A stretch of 64,000 nucleotides of DNA from Megalobrama amblycephala (lineage: Eukaryota > Chordata > Actinopteri > Cypriniformes > Xenocyprididae), in assembly GCF_018812025.1 (NCBI RefSeq), contig NC_063061.1, positions 32,366,166-32,430,165 of the forward strand, read 5' to 3'. The translations under genes and the position numbers were made by a program. Under the pieces are notes generated by a model. That model was not told the origin of the DNA. It saw only the letters and a program-made list of their open reading frames with translations, and ran no database searches. Shown here piece by piece: positions 12,201-24,800 of the stretch (positions are counted from its first letter, which is position 1; each line of letters starts with the position of its first letter).

Positions 12201-15200
12201 TTGAATTATGGATTATTTGCTCTGTTTGTCAGTTCATTAAACTGGTGGAGTTCAGACGAGTGTAACATGATCAACGGCACCGACGGAGCGTCTTTCCATC
12301 CGATCGTCACAAAAACTGAGAAACTTTATATATTCTCCTCTGATCTGTGCAGGTGAGGATTTCGACATTTCTACAGTGAAATACTGTTAGTATTTAGCAT
12401 TAACATACACTACTGTTCAAATGTTTGGCATCCATAAAGATTTTTTTTTAGAGAAATTAATTTAATTTTATTCAATAAGGACACATTAAATTGATCAGAC
12501 ATAAGACATTTATAATGCTACAAATATTTCTATTTTATATAAATGCTGATCGTTTGAACTCTTTATTCTCAAACACTTTATTCATCAAAGAATTCTGAAA
12601 AATAAAATGTATCATGGCTTCCAAAAAAATATGAACTGTTTTCAACATTGATAATAATCATAAATGTTTCTTGAGCAGCAAATCATCATATTAGAATGAT
12701 TTCTGAAGGATCATGTGACACTGAAGACTGGAGTAATGATGCTGAAAATTCAGCTTTGATCTCAGGAATAAATTACACTTTACAATATATTCACATAGAA
12801 AACAGTTATTTAAATTGTAAAAATATTTTATAATTTTTACTGTATTTTTGATTAACTAAATGCAGCCTTGGTGAGCAGAAGAGAAAAAATTAAAAGATCC
12901 AACCCCAAAAATTTGAACAGTAGGGTATATGATAATATCATGACTATTAATATGTGATGTATGTCGATATAATCTTAAATGATATATGGTTAATATAATA
13001 ATATGATGAATATTAATATATGATTATATACGCTTCTTTATTTATTTAATTTAGATTTAATTTGGCTTATTATTAACTTAATAAAAATATTTAATATTCA
13101 TATTAATTTGCCAAATCTTGAATAAAAATAATTATATTATTGTATTTTTTATTGCAAATTTTCTAGAAGCGATTAATAATAGTTGCTGAGCTGTTTAGAA
13201 ATGCTCTTATTGATTCAGTATTGATCATATTGGGTCTGAACACTGGCTTATCTGAAAGGTCTTTGCATCAGAAAAGGTTTTTGTGTCACCAAGCATTTTT
13301 CCTAAATAAGTGATTTTTACTCTGTCATGTATATAGGTCAAATGTGAGTCGGTCTTCATGTGGTTTGAATCAGAATCAGCTGATCACAAGCACAACTATT
13401 CAGCAGTTTACAGAAGTGATTACTAAACATAAAAATGTGTTACATCACAGTAACAGAAACAATCCTTTAGCCGGAACCATGTTAAAGTTTACAGGGTAAT
13501 TATAGTGACAAACAAAGCCAATAAAAATCTGAGAAGTAGGTCAAACTGAAACACATCTGACTCTTTGATTATTTGACTCAAATGAATTGGAAAACAGTTC
13601 TAGTGCAAATGAAATGCGTCTCTTCAGCTGTATCAGTGTGTTTTTTGTGTTGACAGGTCAATTTATGCTCTGTACGAGTCTGACGTGAGCGTTCAAGGGG
13701 TTCCTGGTTTCCGTTTTGTTCCACCCGAGCGAGGTTTTCGCTAATCTTACGATTAACCCAGACAACGCAGGCTTCTGTGTGCCGGCCGGTAACTGTCTCG
13801 GCTCCGGCCTCCTCAATGCCAGTGTGTGTAAAGAAGGTCAGTGTGAATGTTGTTTGTGACAGAACAGACGCTAGACGGCCCGCTGATGCCTGTGTGTGTG
13901 TGTGTGTGTCTCCTCTCAGGTGCGCCCATCATCATGTCCTCACCTCACTTCTACCAGGCAGATGACAAGTTTGTCCAGGATGTTTTCGGGATGAATCCCA
14001 AGAAGGAGGAGCACGAGACGGTCATTGACATCAACCCGGTACGTATGTTTAGCCGCCCTGAAAACCTCTGTCACATACAAACCTGCTGCACGCTCACATA
14101 TGGGAAATAAAAGTGTATGGATGGATGGATGGATGCATATGGATGGATGAAAGATGGATGGGTGGGTGGGTGTATGGATGATGGATGCGTAGATGGATGG
14201 ATATGGATGGATAGATAGATGATGGATAGATATAGATGGTTGATGGATGGATGGGTCAATGGATGGATGATGGATAAATGATGTATGGATGGATGGATGG
14301 ATGATAGGTGGGTGTATGAATGATGGATGGGTGGGTTGTTGGATGGATAGATGGATGGATTGATTGATGGATGAATGGATGGATGATAGATGGATTGATT
14401 GATGGGTTGGTGGATGAATATGGATGGATGGATGGATGATGGATAAATGATGTATGGATGGATGGATGATAGGTGGGTGGGTTGTAGGATGGATGGATGG
14501 ATGGATTGATTGGATAAATGGATGGATGGATGGATGGATGGATGGTCGGTGGATTGATAGATTGATTGATGGGTTGGTGGATGAAGATGGATGGATTGGT
14601 GGATGATGGATGGATGAATGGATGATAGATGGATGGATGGATGGATGGATGGGTGTATGGATGATGGATGGGTGGGTCGGTCGGTGGATTGATGGATTGA
14701 TTGATGGGTTGGTGGATGAATATGGATGGATGGATGAATGGATGGAAGGATGGGTGGATGGATGGATGGATTGGATGGATGATGGATAAATGATGGATGG
14801 ATGATAGATGGATGGATGGATGGATGGATGGATAGATGGATGATGGATAAATGATGTATGGATGGATGGATGACTTGGTGGCAGGTGGGTGGGTTGTTGG
14901 ATGGATAGATGGATGGATTGATTGGATAAATGGATGGATGGATGGATGGATAGATTGATGGGTTGGTGGATGAATATGGATGGATGGATGAATGGATGGA
15001 AGGATGGGTGGATGGATGGATGGATGGATGATGGATAAATGATGTATGTATGGATGGATGGATGATGGGTGGGTGGGTTGTTGGATAGATGGATGGATTG
15101 ATTGGATAAATGGATGGATGGGTGGTCGGTGGATTGATAGATCGATTGATGGGTTGGTGGATGAAGATGGATGGATTGGTGGATGATGGATAAATGATGT

Positions 15201-15854
15201 ATGGATGGATGGATGATGGGTGGGTGGGTTGTTGGATAGATGGATGGATTGATTGGATAAATGGATGGATGGGTGGTCGGTGGATTGATAGATCGATTGA
15301 TGGGTTGGTGGATGAAGATGGATGGATTGGTGGATGATGGATAAATGATGTATGGATGGATGGATGATGGAGATGGATGATGGTGGATGGATGTGGATGG
15401 ATGATGGATGGATGGGTGGATGGATGGATGGATGGATGGATGTGGATGGATGGGTGGATGGATGATTGGATCGGTCGGTCGGTGGGTATGGGTTGGTGGA
15501 TGAATATGGATGGATGGATGGATGGAAGGATGGGTGGATGGATGGATTGGATGGATGGATGATGGTATGGATGGATGGATGGATGGATAGATAGATGGAT
15601 GGATGATGATGGATGGATGATAGATGGATGGGTAGATGATGGATGGATGGATGGATGGATGGATGGATGGATGGATGATGGGTGGGTGGGTGGATGGATG
15701 GATGGATGGATGGATGGGTGGATGGATGGTGGATGATGGATAAATTTACATTTATCATTTATTCATGGGGCTTTTATGGATGGGTACAACAAGCGAGGAT
15801 GGATGGATGGATGGATGGATGTACAATGGATAGAGGAAGTGAAAGGAAAGGAAT

Positions 15855-15891
<37 letters not shown>

Positions 15892-18800
15892 GTTAAGGTC
15901 ACGAAAGAGATGGGTTTTGGGTGGATGGATGGATCCACCAGCAAGGGACAGGATGGATGGATTTCGTGCCTCTCTGGATGGATGAGGAGGTTTCTGGTGG
16001 ATGGGTGGGTGGGTGGGTCGGTCGGTCGAATTTGTGGATAGCCAGTGATGAAGAGAGGCGTGATGGGTTGGTGGACGTGCTGCTGCGTTCTGAATATGGA
16101 TGGATGGATCCAGCCAGAAGAATGGATGGAAGGATGGTTCTGTGGATTTTCCTGTGGATGGATGGATGGATTGGATGTTGATGGATGATGGATAAATGAT
16201 GTATGATCCCAATAAATGATGTAAATGATGGATGATAGGTAAATGATGTAAACGTGTAAACAATAAATGGTAAACGATGTAAACAATAAATGATGAATGA
16301 TGATAAATGATGTAGATGGATGATGATTGATTGGATGAATGGATGGATGATAGATGGATGGGTGTATAGATGATGGATGGATGGATGGATGGATGGGTGG
16401 GTGGATTGATGATGGCTTGATGGATTGATTGATGGGTTGGTGGATGAAGATGGATGGATGATGGATAAATGATGTATGTATGGATGGATGGATGATAGGT
16501 GGGTGGGTTGTTGGATGGATGGATAGATGGATGGATGGATTGGATGAATGGATGGATGGATGGATTGATGGATGAATGGATGGATGATAGATGGATAGGT
16601 GTATGGATGATGGATGGATGGGTTGGTGGATGAATATGGATGGATGGATACTGTAAATGATGGATGGATAGATGGGTGGGTGGGTGGGTGATGAAATGGA
16701 TGGATGGATGGATGGATGGATGGATGGATGGATGAAATTGGAAAAATAATCATTTAAATACACAATCACTTTTCCCAGGTAATATTTCCATTTTCCAGAC
16801 AATTTTTTATCAGTTCGCTTTAGAACAATGACAGTCTAAAAGTCAATTATTTACTCAGAAATAATTAAATTAGTTGTCTTAACAATATCATACATCATAT
16901 TTTTCTCAGACACGATTTCTTAACATGAAAATACATAGATGCCTTTATTAGTGTTCATATATCTGCACTGCCATAAGAGGGCGTCAGCGCACCACACTCA
17001 GGCTTCAGGCCTCTGTGTTAAAGTACAGACTCTCTTTCATCATTAAACTCACGTTTTGACATGATAGCAGTGCCTCAGATCCAGAGCGAGTGAGTGAATG
17101 AGTGAATGAATGTATGAATGAATGAATAACAGTATCTGTGAATTTATGAGTTACTGACAGAACAAACAAACATGTTACTCTTCTGTCTGAGTCACTCACT
17201 GATAAACTGATCATGTTTGCATGAGGTTATCTGATTTCCCAGTTAGTCCAGTGGCATCCCACTTCCCGACAGGTAGTTAGTCATTAAACAGGTGGGAGGT
17301 TTGGTTGGTTTGTGTGCTGTGGGAGTTTAGTTTTATAAGCGCTCGTGCTGCAGGATTGGGATCGACACGGATCAACAGGATAAAGTTTGCTGTAGGTGTG
17401 TTTTATGGTGTTTGTGTAGGTTCACTTGGAACAGATTCAACCCTATATTATCTGGCAGTACCATGGTACAGTAACAGTATCAGAGCTGTGATAAAGAATG
17501 TGGTAAACAGCTGTGGTAAAGAATCATTACCATATTTTCTGTTGTTGTATTCGCTCTTCACTTGAGGATAGAGGTTAGGCTCCGGTTTGTGTTAATGCAG
17601 GTGCGTGTCATGCAGTGTCATATCAGTACTCATCATGCCTTTTGCACACGGCACACGTGTGATGGTAGCATCTTCCTCCCCAGTGTGGGTGAAATGTTTT
17701 TAAGTGGGTCGCAGATGTGTGTCGTGATATGTTCATCATCATGAGATCAAACTGCTGACCATCAGAATCCATACGTTCTTTAAAGCTCCTGATCTTGTGA
17801 ACGATCCATCAGTTCACGATAACCTAAAGAAAATACGTGTTTGTCTTGATGACCTTGGCTGACTTTTTTTTTTCTCTTGTCATTGTCTAGAGCAGGGATT
17901 CCCAAACTTAAATATTTCAATAATTCAACAACATATTCACATGATTATGGTTCTTTGATGTTGGTTAATGTTGGTCAAAACAAACTAAAAAAGATATGAA
18001 TATATTTTAATATTTTATAAGTATGTTTTTTTTTTTATTAATAATAATAATGATTATTATTATTATTATTATTTATTTTTATTGTACATTGTTGTGATTT
18101 AATTAATTTTTAGTGTATTATGATTATTTTGATGGTGTTTAATTTTAAATTATTTATTTGTTTTACTTATACATTTATGATTTAATTCATTTTTAGTAAG
18201 CATTTTATTTTGTAAAATATTTTTTATTTTAAAATAATTAGTTTTAATTATGCATTTTCATGATTTAATACATTTTTAAAAGTGTTTTACAATCATTTAT
18301 TTGTTTTAAACACTTTTTATGATATAATACATTTTTAAAAGTGTTTTATTTTGGTAGTTCTTATTTTAAAATAATCTATTTGTTTTAATAAACACTCTTA
18401 TGATTTAATTCATTTTAAGTAAGTGTTTTAGTTTAATGGTTTTTATTTAAAATGATTTATTTGTTTTATACATTTTTATGATTTAATACATTTTTAGTTA
18501 GTGTTTTATTTTCTATTTTAATTTAAAAATTGAATGTATTTTATTTTGGTTTTATTTTTATTTTAATCTTAAATATTTTTGGATTGTTTTATTTAATGTC
18601 TTTTATTTTAAAATAATTTATTCATTTAAATTTTACATTTACAGTCTATTACAATCTGATTACCTCTTCATAAATTCACAAGCCTTGTATTGAATAATGT
18701 GAAGGAGTTGTCGAATAGCGATTTATTGGTTGTTTGAGGGAATCTCATGTTGATTTGGTGTGTGTTTGTGTTCTCAGCTCACGGGACTCTTGCTTCGGGG

Positions 18801-21800
18801 AGCGAAGCGTGTTCAGGTGAACGTCTACCTGCATCAGATCCCAGCGTTCAGGTGAGGACGAGGACAAACAAACCAAATTCAAGTGGTAAACAAATAGAAA
18901 CTTCTAAGGAAAAGTTACAAAGATAAAATACTTACAGTGACCCGGTTTTATGTTTCATATTCTTTTCCATTGAAGTTTCGGTGAGATGTCATTTGCTGGT
19001 GTGTTGAGCATCAGTAGTGTAATACTTAGTTTAGAATATAGTCACTTTAATAGTCAGGCATAGCATTAATTTAATTAATCAAACGTAAGACGGCATAAAA
19101 AATAAATAAATAAAGATGTACCTCATTATTAGTCCTCAGCTAAATTCAATTCGACCATCAGTTTTCACACTTTTATGTGAAAAAAAGCTTCAAAAATTAA
19201 GTATTTATTGTGCACTTTAGTTAGATTAAATAAAATGTGTGTTTTCACAAGTGTGCCGAAATCATTGATCTTGCGCTGCACTGACTGACAGCTGCTGTGA
19301 TTATAAAGAGAGCGCGGCGCTCGCTTTCTGTGTCATTCATTCACAAGAAAAGTTATTGTTTTTCATGAGATTTGAGTATTTCATACTTCACATTGACCAA
19401 ATGTTTTTTAAACCTAGTTATTTTATAATGTTTAATATTTAATCAAAAACGAAGTGAAAAACGATTAGAGGAAATGGCTGATATATGCGCAAATAAATGC
19501 TACTTTGCCGCCACCTGCTGGTTAAAGTGGTAATTATTGGCTTTTTTAATTTTAAATAAGTGTTTTCTATCAAATGTTGAATTTCCTACATTTTGAAACG
19601 TTCGGGTTTACAATGAGGACATTCTCAGAAGGATGAACAAGTAATGTTTGTGGTCATCACATTAAAAATAATATCTGAAGTGCTGGGGGAAAAAAATGCG
19701 TTAAACGGCCCCAATAGCTGTAATAAAACTGTTTTTGAGTGTAAAATGCTGTTAAATGGGGTGTCTCCAAAAATAAATATTAGATTCTGAACTGCCTGAA
19801 ATGAATCAGTATTTCCAGTCTCACCTTCTGCTGAATCTATGTATGTTTGTAACTAATTTGCATAATGGCCGCCTATGGTCTTCATTGGCTGAACAGCATC
19901 TCTTTGCCCCGCCCTCAATAACTGTAGTTGTATCTGAGACTGGAAGAGTTTGGCTGGTGTTGTTCATGTCGAGAAGACGCTGTTTTCCACTTCGATGAGA
20001 TTGATCCGGTAAAACCGATGCCATCGTTACTGTTCATATCACTGTGAATCAAGAGCTGAGATTCAGATATGATAATGAGCATTTGGTTTCTGACCAATCA
20101 CAACAGACTGAGTCGTCTGGCCAATCAGAGCAGAGCAGCTCTCAGAAAGGCGGGGTTTAGAGAGACCGAATCTTCGAACAAATTGTTTCAGACTCTCTGA
20201 GAAATGAGCTGATGTGTGATGGACATTATGAGAAAATTAAAGCATTTTTTTGACCTCTGATGTATGAAACTTCTTTAACATAGCATAAAAGGGCTCTTTA
20301 ATTTGATTGACACACTTTTGCTGTTTCCAATCAAATGCAACATGTTTGATCAATGTAAAACTGAGCTCAGAGGGAATTTTTTAGCTCCAGAACTACTTTT
20401 GATTGATTGAGTAATGCATGTTTGTAGGGTTACATGAGCTCCAGTAAACCTCATACATTACATAAGCCTCTCATGAACCCTGACCTGAAGTAGGTCACTC
20501 CAGCTGTAATGATTGACAGCTGCTCGTTAAAGCCGATCAGAGTTATTTTAGGACATGAATAGTGTTACAGAGCGAGCGGATCACTTTCAGAGTCTGTTTG
20601 GGGGTCCGATGACGTGACCGAAGAAAGATTTCCCACTCTCCCGACAGCTTGTTGGCGTGGTTTTGAAATGCGATATATCTGAGAGCCTAGCAGATAAATC
20701 GTCCTCATGAGCGTGTGAACGGAAAACATCTCTGCTCGTCTATAATTATCAGCCTGACACGTGGACATGAACTGACTTCCCGCTGTCCCGCCGATCTGAT
20801 AAAGTTCATCTCAGAGGGCTTTCTTGGAGGGAGCCTTGTTTCCATCCGCCTGTTTTTATATGTATTTTGGGATAAAAAATGGTGGATGGAAATGTCAAGA
20901 TGTGCAGAAAAAACTTGAGGCGGATCTTTTTTTATCTGATAAGAATACACTCACATAAACTACGATGTACTGAATAAATCTCTCAAAAACTCACGTGACT
21001 TTGCCTTATCAGAGGATGTGATTGGATAACTGGACTAACCAGCAGACCAATCGCATCGCAGCATCTCAGATGTTGTTTTGGTGGTTCTGAAATGTCATCA
21101 GAATGATTTGGTTTAATTCCCTCCCGAGGCGTTTCACACGATTGTGTTCACAACTTACGTTTTTATTACTGATATTTTGCACCAATTTCGCAGGAAGTGA
21201 TGATTTTGTTCTCTTGAACACATGGGATGGCTGCTTTATTCACAAATGTTTTATGTGATATTCCAATTTCGCTCACAAGTTAAAGTCACAACTTTTAATG
21301 GAAACATTGCTGGTGTTCATTAATATTTTGAATTAACTTTTATATCTTATATCTAGGTTTAATTGATTTTGATGGATTTTATTTTGTAAAATTGTTTTAT
21401 ACATTTTTATGATTTGATTAATATTTAGTGTTTAATTTTGGTGGATTTTATTTAAAAAAATAATATTTATTTTATTTTGCACTTTTATGATTTAATTAAT
21501 TTTTATAAGTGTCTTATTTTGATGTTTTTTATTTTTAAATGATTTTTTATTTTTATAAATTTTTACATTTTTTATGATTTAATTAATTTTAGTAAGTGTT
21601 TTATTTTGATGTTTTTTATTTAATTTTTTTTTTACATATCATTTAATTTCAATGAGTTTTATTTTGATGGCTTTTATTTTAAAATTATTTATTTTAATTT
21701 TACATTTACAGTCTTTTTCAATCTAATTCAACTCACAAACCTAGTATTGAATAAAGTTAACGAGTTGTCAAATTTATTTCATTTAATTTATTTCAGTTTT

Positions 21801-24800
21801 AGTTTTTATTTATTTCCAGTTATTGATTTTGCCGCTTATTTCATTTTCTAATTTTCATTTAGTTTAAGTTTTTTCAACTAATATTTATATTTTATTTTAT
21901 TTCATCTTTATTTCAGATGACAGAAATGTTTTCAATAGGTTTAGTGAACGATAGTAACGCTGACATGTGTCTGTCATGCATCTCAGATCTCTATATTAAT
22001 GTGTCTAAACATCTTCACACACTCTTAATTACCAAAATCATATGTTCTTCATTTGGTTTGCAGTGAAACTGGGAAAATCCGGACGCTGGTGTTTCCAGTG
22101 ATGTACCTTAATGAGGTAAAGTTTTACAAAATCACCATCAATATCTTTCCACAAGACTTTTTTAGGATGTTGAGGTTGTTTACATGTTAAATCCGATTTT
22201 TCGACTTGAGGATCTGAGTCCGTCCCGCTGGATGATTTTAACACTCCAGACGGATTATCAAGCACTTCAGAGCTTCAGAAGAAGAACTCTTCCTGGATGC
22301 TTATCTCAGTTTATCTGTGCTTTGAACTCTTGTTTGTGCATCAAAACTGAAGCTGGAAGAATCGGCTTCAGTTCCCAGGAGAACCGGGCGCTCAGGCCAG
22401 ACATTTAGAGATGTTTTCCTCACTGTTGCTTTGTTGAGATGCAAAATTAGGACAAGGTGAAAGGTGTGATGGACAGAACGTCCAGACATGATGCAAAATA
22501 TTTACTTAATATTTACTTTTGAATGACACAAGCCATGGAAGAGTAAAGGAGACACAGAGATTCAAGGTTGCATCAGTTTGATTTGATTGACCAACTTGAC
22601 TCATTACTTAAACTCACATGAGTTTAAAATGAAAGATATAAACCATTTTGTCTGTTTTATATACAATATAATATAACATATTATGACTCTCCTGCTTCTC
22701 CTTCCACACCGATAAAAGGAAACACGATATTGTGCATTTGATGGCATTTCTTTAAGCGCTTAACTTTTCCTAATTTTGACGGCAAAATGTGATCGAAATT
22801 AAATCTACATAATTATTGCGGTTACGTCAAATGTTCAGATGTTTAATCAGAAATCGCAACAGGCCTAAACTCAATACTGTCGATGGAGATATGAACTTAT
22901 TGAAGTTATTTTTGAGTTTTAATGAGCTCATATATCAGACAGGATGTAGCGCAGAGCAACAAAGCAGGAAATATGAAAGTGTCTGTCTCTTCTTATCTAC
23001 TAAACGCTGTCATCCTGTTTTCCAGAGCGTGGTTATTGATGAGGAATCTGCCAAGAAGCTGCAAGTGGTGGTTACTGAGGCTAACGTGATCGTCAACATC
23101 CCCTTCATAGTGATCAGTGTAGGCATCTTACTGGGCGTGATCTTCATCGTGCTCGTGTGCCGACAGCAGGTGCCAGAGGTGAGGCGCTCGCATTACTGAT
23201 ACATCTGTGGTGTCACTTCCTGTGTTGTCATTGTTTACTAACACTGTCATTGAAATAAAGCTGCAATAAAATAAATAAATAAATATTGGAGTAGGTTTTA
23301 CAAGAAAATCTTTGTAACTGTTTTTGAAACTTACTAGCAATTTTTGAGTGAAAAGTCTGAGTGTTTCTATGCCAAATTATTTTTAGTGTAACTGAAATAA
23401 GTTGCAATACTAAAATTATTACCTGAAATAAGCTGTGTATGGAACAGCTTCTGTGCTCCAATTGGTCAATGTCACAAATTGTGGAGGGCCGGAAAAAAAA
23501 AAAACATTCTAGTCCATTATGACACTATATGAGATTAAACAATCAATTCTCGCCCATTGTTGTTTACAAATCACTATGACAGGGTTTGTAGGTGAATTTA
23601 AAGGATTAGTTCACTTCAGAATTCAAATTTCCTGATAATTTACTCACCCCCATGTCATCCAAGATGTTCATGTCTTTCTTTCTTCAGTCGAAAAAAAGAG
23701 TTTATGATTTTAAGATACGTTAAGATTTTTGAGGAAAACATTCCAGGATTTTTCTCCATATACATGGGTTTCATGTGACGTCACTGTATCCTATCGCCGC
23801 CATATTTGTGACCGGTCACAGCTGCGCGTCCTGTTAACCCTTTAACTGCCCCACCAAGAAAAAAGCATTTGAAAAATTTTTTGTTTGCATTTTTTATCTC
23901 ATTATGTCACTAGTTATCACACTCACTGTATTTTTTTTCACTACATCCCATAATTTTTAAAATATCGGCCTCTACCAAATGGTTGAGATGGCACTTAAAG
24001 GTAAAATAAAAAAATTCATACACATACTATGAAATTCAGAAAATATGAACTATAATACTAATTTATTTAAAACATAATCAAAATAAAATAGTTTTATATA
24101 TTGAATCTTGTTTATTTATTGAAATATTCTATAAAATATTTCAGATTTTCATTTTATGACAGAAAATTACATGTTTTCTTGTTTTTTTTAACAATAAACA
24201 AAAATAAATAACATAAATAACTAAAAGTAACAAAACTAAAGACATTACATTCTTTCTGCATTCAAAAACTAAAAAACAAAATAGCAAAAGATAGTAATAT
24301 AATGGCATTTTAGGCTTTTATGATTCAAGAAACGCCATCAAGTATGGTAGTGCAACAGGATTTTTCTTTTTTTTTTTTAGACATATGAACATTTCTCTTC
24401 TCAGACAGGGTGATAATTTGGATCCTCTATTGGGTCATCATCATCACTGAGCTCAGCATCAGAATCTAGGGGGTTTTCTGGGGCAAGGGCCTGAAGAGTG
24501 CACCTTCTTGTACCATAGAAACTGTTGACATCCATCTAGTAACTGTAAAAAAAGCAACAACAAACAAATAAATAACAATCTCTTACAATTTTAGTAATGT
24601 TAGTTCACCAGCATATCATTTAAGAAGTAATTGCCTCTGATAATTATGATTTCCACACATTAATTCAATGAATTCATTATATTTACATCAAAAAATATGC
24701 AAAAGTGACAAAAAAATACATATTTAAGAAATTATGTCAGCATATTCATGAAGAAATAACAATAGCTGTCATATTCATAGCTAATAATGATCAGAAGTTT

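Noticed and set aside
14256..15758. 500-codon minus-strand open frame of repeated His-Pro-Ser-Ile
   Set aside because: It is the reverse reading of a TGGA array. A 4-bp repeat without stops is open in several frames on both strands, and no splice sites, start context or domain supports a protein.
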